In this document: in pieces, positions 15,046-17,599 of the stretch
How positions within the stretch are numbered: position 1 is the first letter of the stretch
How the letters are laid out: each line of letters starts with the position of its first letter
NCBI GenBank assembly: GCA_964345695.1
Contig: CAYFSC010000048.1
Span: 1 to 17,599, forward strand
Reading direction: 5' to 3'
Source: CAYFSC01 sp964345695
Lineage (GTDB): Bacteria > Bacteroidota > Rhodothermia > Rhodothermales > Salinibacteraceae
DNA length: 17,599 nt
Program-made: the position numbers and the translations under genes
Notes under the pieces: model-generated
What the model saw: the letters and a program-made list of their open reading frames with translations, nothing else
What the model was told of the DNA's origin: nothing
Database searches by the model: none

Positions 15046-15067
15046 TCCCAACTTCGCACGCTTCGTT

Positions 15068-15116
15068 GGGGGATGGAGGGATGGAAGAATGGAGGGATGG
15101 AAGGGGTGGAGGGGAT
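15068..15116 (+). repeat. GATGGAGG purine-rich tandem-like repeat
   Basis: The 15-mer ATGGAGGGATGGAAG occurs exactly at 15073-15087 and 15089-15103 within an almost pure purine/T tract. It belongs with the tracts at 5879 and 13961. With the latter it flanks the esterase gene in inverted orientation. Confidence 0.75.
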
Positions 15117-15171
15117 TTCACGTCCACACGGTTAACCATCCATCTCTCCAATTCTGCTCGTCATACTGCGG

Positions 15172-15999
15172 TCAAACTCGCACGCCCACCCCGGGCCGGG
15201 CCGTTGCGATGGCTCGTCGCAGGAACGTCGGCACGACGTGCGTAAACGTAGGCTGGAGGAAATCCGGTTCGTTGAGGCGCCGGAGGAGACGATGGTAGTC
15301 GCGCTTTCCGATCTTGTCGACGACCTGCTTGCGGCGCTCCGGTTTGCGGAAGTGTGTGAACATGCCCTCGGGATTCGCCTCCGGGTGAAACTGCACGGCC
15401 ACGAGGTGCGGGCTCATCCGGATGGCCATGCTGGCGCGCTCCAGCGGCACGTGGGGCCGGGGCTTCTCGCGCGCCAGGATCGCGCCGCCCAGCTCGTCGA
15501 GACGGTCGGCGTCGGCGTCGACGGCCTGCCAGTGGCGGAAGTCGGCGGCGTAAAACGGATCCGCGAGGTGCTCGAAGAGAATCTCGTCCTCCCCGGCCTC
15601 CGTTTTGTGCACCTCGTAAATGCCAAACGACTCCGAGCGCCGCTTCGTCACGTCGGCCACGCCGAAAAAGCGCACCATCATCTGGAACGAATGGCAGATG
15701 AAAAGCACCGACTTCGGCGGCTTGTCCTGCTCGTTGTGGTTCCACACCGCATCGATCCAGCGGAAGTAGTCGGTCTCCCACGCCTGCCCCTGCCCGTCGT
15801 ACGGGCTGCCCGGGCCGCCCGAACTTACGTACACGTCGTAGTCGAGCCCGGGCACCTCTCCTTTTCCCCGCACGTCGTAGCGGTGCATTTCGACGGCGTG
15901 TTCGCCCTCCCCGACCGCCCGGATGAGTCGGGTAAGGGCCGGAATGCCCCGGTTATTGATGCCCTTGTACAGATCCAGCAGGGCAATGCGCACCGTCAT
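15172..15999 (-). CDS. Class I glutamine amidotransferase domain protein
   Basis: This encodes 275 residues. The class I amidotransferase triad is readable: Cys102 in FICHSFQMM (100-108), and His205 and Glu207 in VQFHPEA (203-209). The oxyanion strand is VSSGGPGSPYDG (58-69). Such domains release ammonia from glutamine and pass it to a synthetase partner. The nucleophile elbow is unusual, CHSFQ instead of the common CxGxQ, with Ser in place of the second Gly. A basic C-terminal tail of about 65 residues follows the core and may bind the partner. The ATG at 15999 is used because it begins the first strand (MTVRIALLDLYKG); the open frame beyond it is repeat sequence. The ATP-grasp gene upstream on the same strand is the natural candidate partner. 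Confidence 0.88.
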   Translation of the reverse strand: MTVRIALLDLYKGINNRGIPALTRLIRAVGEGEHAVEMHRYDVRGKGEVPGLDYDVYVSSGGPGSPYDGQGQAWETDYFRWIDAVWNHNEQDKPPKSVLFICHSFQMMVRFFGVADVTKRRSESFGIYEVHKTEAGEDEILFEHLADPFYAADFRHWQAVDADADRLDELGGAILAREKPRPHVPLERASMAIRMSPHLVAVQFHPEANPEGMFTHFRKPERRKQVVDKIGKRDYHRLLRRLNEPDFLQPTFTHVVPTFLRRAIATARPGVGVRV

Positions 16000-16000
16000 T

Positions 16001-16050
16001 TCGGTTTCGGGTTTCTGGTTTCGAGTTCGGAGTTTCGGGTTCGGAGTTCC
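16001..16050 (+). repeat. GTTCGGAGTT / GTTTCGGG tandem-like repeat
   Basis: GTTCGGAGTT occurs exactly at 16025-16034 and 16039-16048 (period 14), preceded by related GGTTTCGGG and GGTTTCGAG units. The tract sits directly upstream of the amidotransferase start, so it forms that gene's leader. Confidence 0.7.
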
Positions 16051-16097
16051 GAGATCGCAAAAGAGTCGTCTCGGTAGAAGCCAGGAGCGTCGAGCCC

Positions 16098-16134
16098 CAA
16101 CCTGCAACGTGCCAACGTTCAACCTTCCAACGCG
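16098..16134 (+). repeat. CAACGTTC-type heptamer repeat
   Basis: Degenerate units of seven to eight bases (CAACCTGC, AACGTGC, CAACGTTC, AACCTTC, CAACGCG) run up to the stop codon of the ATP-grasp gene. The unit differs from the other three repeat families. Confidence 0.65.
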
Positions 16135-17508
16135 CTACCCGTCCGCGTACGTGTTGCGCAGGATGAACATCGGGAGCGTGCCGCCGCCGGCCGTCACGTT
16201 GGCGAGGTTTGTCGCCGAGATTCGGGTGAGGCAGCCGCCCATGAGCGGGCCGTTCAGGTACGGATCAAGGTCGATGATGGCGGGCACCTCCGCCCACCCG
16301 CTGTCGGTCGGCATCAGAAACGGCTCGCGGTGAATGTCGACGATCTCCTGCACGACGTGCCCTGTGTCGAGCCCCTGGGCGATGGCCATGTCCCACTCGT
16401 CCTGCGTCGCCTCGAAGCCGAGCGTGACGCCGGTCCCCCCGTACTGATCGTTCGGTTTGATGACGAAATACTGCCGGTTGTTGCGCACAAACTCGACGAG
16501 GTCGATGGTAAGTCCGCGGAACGACGTCTCGGCTTCATGCAGGCGGCGGGTCCACGGGATGTGCTCCTTGATGGCTTCGCGCTGCGGCTCCGTCAGGATG
16601 TGGGTGTAGCGCTCGTCGGTGAGGAAGGAGAAAATGGCCTTCTTGTGGACGAGCTTCGCGCGGAACGAGTTCAGGTAGCACGTCTTCTGCGCGCGGTAGC
16701 CTTCCAGGAAGGCCGGACACTCGTCCCGGATCTCGTGGAACTCAGTGAGGAGCAGGCGCCGATACAGAATGTCGATCTTCTGCCCGTCGGCCACGATCCA
16801 GCCGTCCTGGCAGTCGAGCTCGCGCGGATCCACGATCACACACGGAAACCCACCGCGCTCCAGATACCTCTTGATGAGTTGAAACTCATCCATCGTTGGC
16901 ACGTCGCCGAGGCGATCGACGATGGCGAACGTGGGGTTCATCTCCTCGCCCTCAAACTCCTCGCGGTAGATGCGCAGGAACGACTGTACGGTGTGCTGCA
17001 GCGGCGACACGAACCGCGTGGGAAACGTCTCCTCGAATCGCTGGAAGATTGGCAGATCGCGATAGATCGTACCAAGCTCGTTGATGTACGCAATGCCCGC
17101 CGGGCTTTCGCCGTTGATCTCCACGAACTGGAACGAATCGGCCGTCAGGAAGGCGTCGAGGCGGGCGTTGGCCGAGAGGCGTACCATGTTCGTCGGAATC
17201 GACGCGAGCTCGATCTCCCATGGCTCCATGCCCAGTTCGTTGAGCAGCACGTCGTGGTCGTTCAGGAAGGTGGCCGCAATCTTGAGTACCGCCTGGCGGA
17301 TCAGGTACACGACGTCCTGGACGTTGGCGTAGCCGGCCTCGGTAAGGAACGTCGGCCGCAGACTGTGGGCCATCGTGCGCCCGTTGAACCGCACGTTCTG
17401 CTCCCGCTGGGCCGTTTCAAGCTGCTCCATTTGCGCTTCGGCTTCCGAGAGGTCTCGCGCAATCAGATCGTGGTAATGCCGGATGGCCTGCTGAATGTCG
17501 TTGCGCAC
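16135..17508 (-). CDS. ATP-grasp ligase, circularly permuted (glutathionylspermidine synthase-like)
   Basis: This encodes 457 residues. Features of the permuted ATP-grasp group are readable: FQFVEINGESPAGIAYINEL (126-145), an NxD(E)-type element like that of glutathionylspermidine synthase relatives; a central alpha/beta part with AIVDRLGDVPTMDEFQLIKR (195-214) and KIDILYRRLLLTEF (244-257); and a C-terminal nucleotide site with FVIKPN (Lys351), the glycine loop YGGTGVTLG (356-364), HVVQEIV (384-390), DLDPYLNG (413-420) and TRISATNLANVTAGGG (428-443). Such enzymes activate a carboxylate with ATP and join it to an amine. The substrate is unknown. The start is a GTG at 17508; no ATG lies upstream in the window. 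The gene heads the series with the amidotransferase and esterase, and its own upstream neighbour is outside the window. Confidence 0.85.
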   Translation of the reverse strand: MRNDIQQAIRHYHDLIARDLSEAEAQMEQLETAQREQNVRFNGRTMAHSLRPTFLTEAGYANVQDVVYLIRQAVLKIAATFLNDHDVLLNELGMEPWEIELASIPTNMVRLSANARLDAFLTADSFQFVEINGESPAGIAYINELGTIYRDLPIFQRFEETFPTRFVSPLQHTVQSFLRIYREEFEGEEMNPTFAIVDRLGDVPTMDEFQLIKRYLERGGFPCVIVDPRELDCQDGWIVADGQKIDILYRRLLLTEFHEIRDECPAFLEGYRAQKTCYLNSFRAKLVHKKAIFSFLTDERYTHILTEPQREAIKEHIPWTRRLHEAETSFRGLTIDLVEFVRNNRQYFVIKPNDQYGGTGVTLGFEATQDEWDMAIAQGLDTGHVVQEIVDIHREPFLMPTDSGWAEVPAIIDLDPYLNGPLMGGCLTRISATNLANVTAGGGTLPMFILRNTYADG

Positions 17509-17599
17509 GGGCGTCGGCGGGTGTTTCGGTTTGATTTGGATGGTGGACGCGAACGTTAACGCGCAAGCGCCAAGCGAAGACGGCGTCCTTCAATTGCGT

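Noticed and set aside
16001..16134. Possible CRISPR array or attachment site.
   Set aside because: The units are 7-14 bases and degenerate with no spacers, and no cas, integrase or transposase genes are near.
17554..17561. CGTTAACG palindrome upstream of the ATP-grasp gene.
   Set aside because: Eight bases are too short to support an operator, and the promoter region continues beyond the window.

Overview
The window looks like a chromosomal segment of a halophilic, GC-rich member of the Rhodothermia (Salinibacter-like Bacteroidota). Four observations support this. The base composition is high in GC. The predicted proteins are acidic; the MBL-fold hydrolase and the sigma factor are rich in Asp and Glu. 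One protein ends in a type IX secretion-style C-terminal sorting domain. None of the starts has a purine-rich Shine-Dalgarno sequence. The genus is inferred, not proven. I recognise fifteen protein genes, one of them cut by the left edge, and no tRNA, rRNA, CRISPR array, transposase or phage gene.

Layout. At the left edge is the 5' end of an acyl-CoA dehydrogenase-like gene on the minus strand. It is divergent from a plus-strand series: an unknown lipoprotein, type 2 OMP decarboxylase (pyrF), a DAO-type FAD oxidoreductase, an outer-membrane beta-barrel protein with an EF-hand-like loop, and a secreted DUF4174 protein. Converging on these is a minus-strand series, listed in transcription order: a LamG/Fn3/T9SS-CTD secreted protein, an OPT-family transporter, an UPF0173-type MBL hydrolase and a YfcE-like phosphoesterase. 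Single genes follow: a ferredoxin reductase-like flavoprotein (plus), an ECF sigma factor (minus) and an exported DmpA-family P1 peptidase (plus), the last two divergent. The right end is a minus-strand series of an ATP-grasp ligase (circularly permuted, glutathionylspermidine-synthase-like), a class I glutamine amidotransferase and an esterase-family alpha/beta hydrolase.

How the genes may work together. Most are housekeeping or envelope genes with no obvious shared pathway. The exception is the right-hand ATP-grasp, amidotransferase and hydrolase group. Together these could make, aminate and cleave an amide-linked or peptide-like metabolite, and this is the best candidate here for an undescribed pathway. 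Its intergenic gaps are filled by four families of short, degenerate, tandem-like repeats, which also occur elsewhere in the window. Other non-coding signals worth attention are an AT-rich double dyad between the sigma factor and the P1 peptidase, a 9+9 bp inverted repeat before the ferredoxin reductase, and a nested stem-loop between the first two divergent genes.
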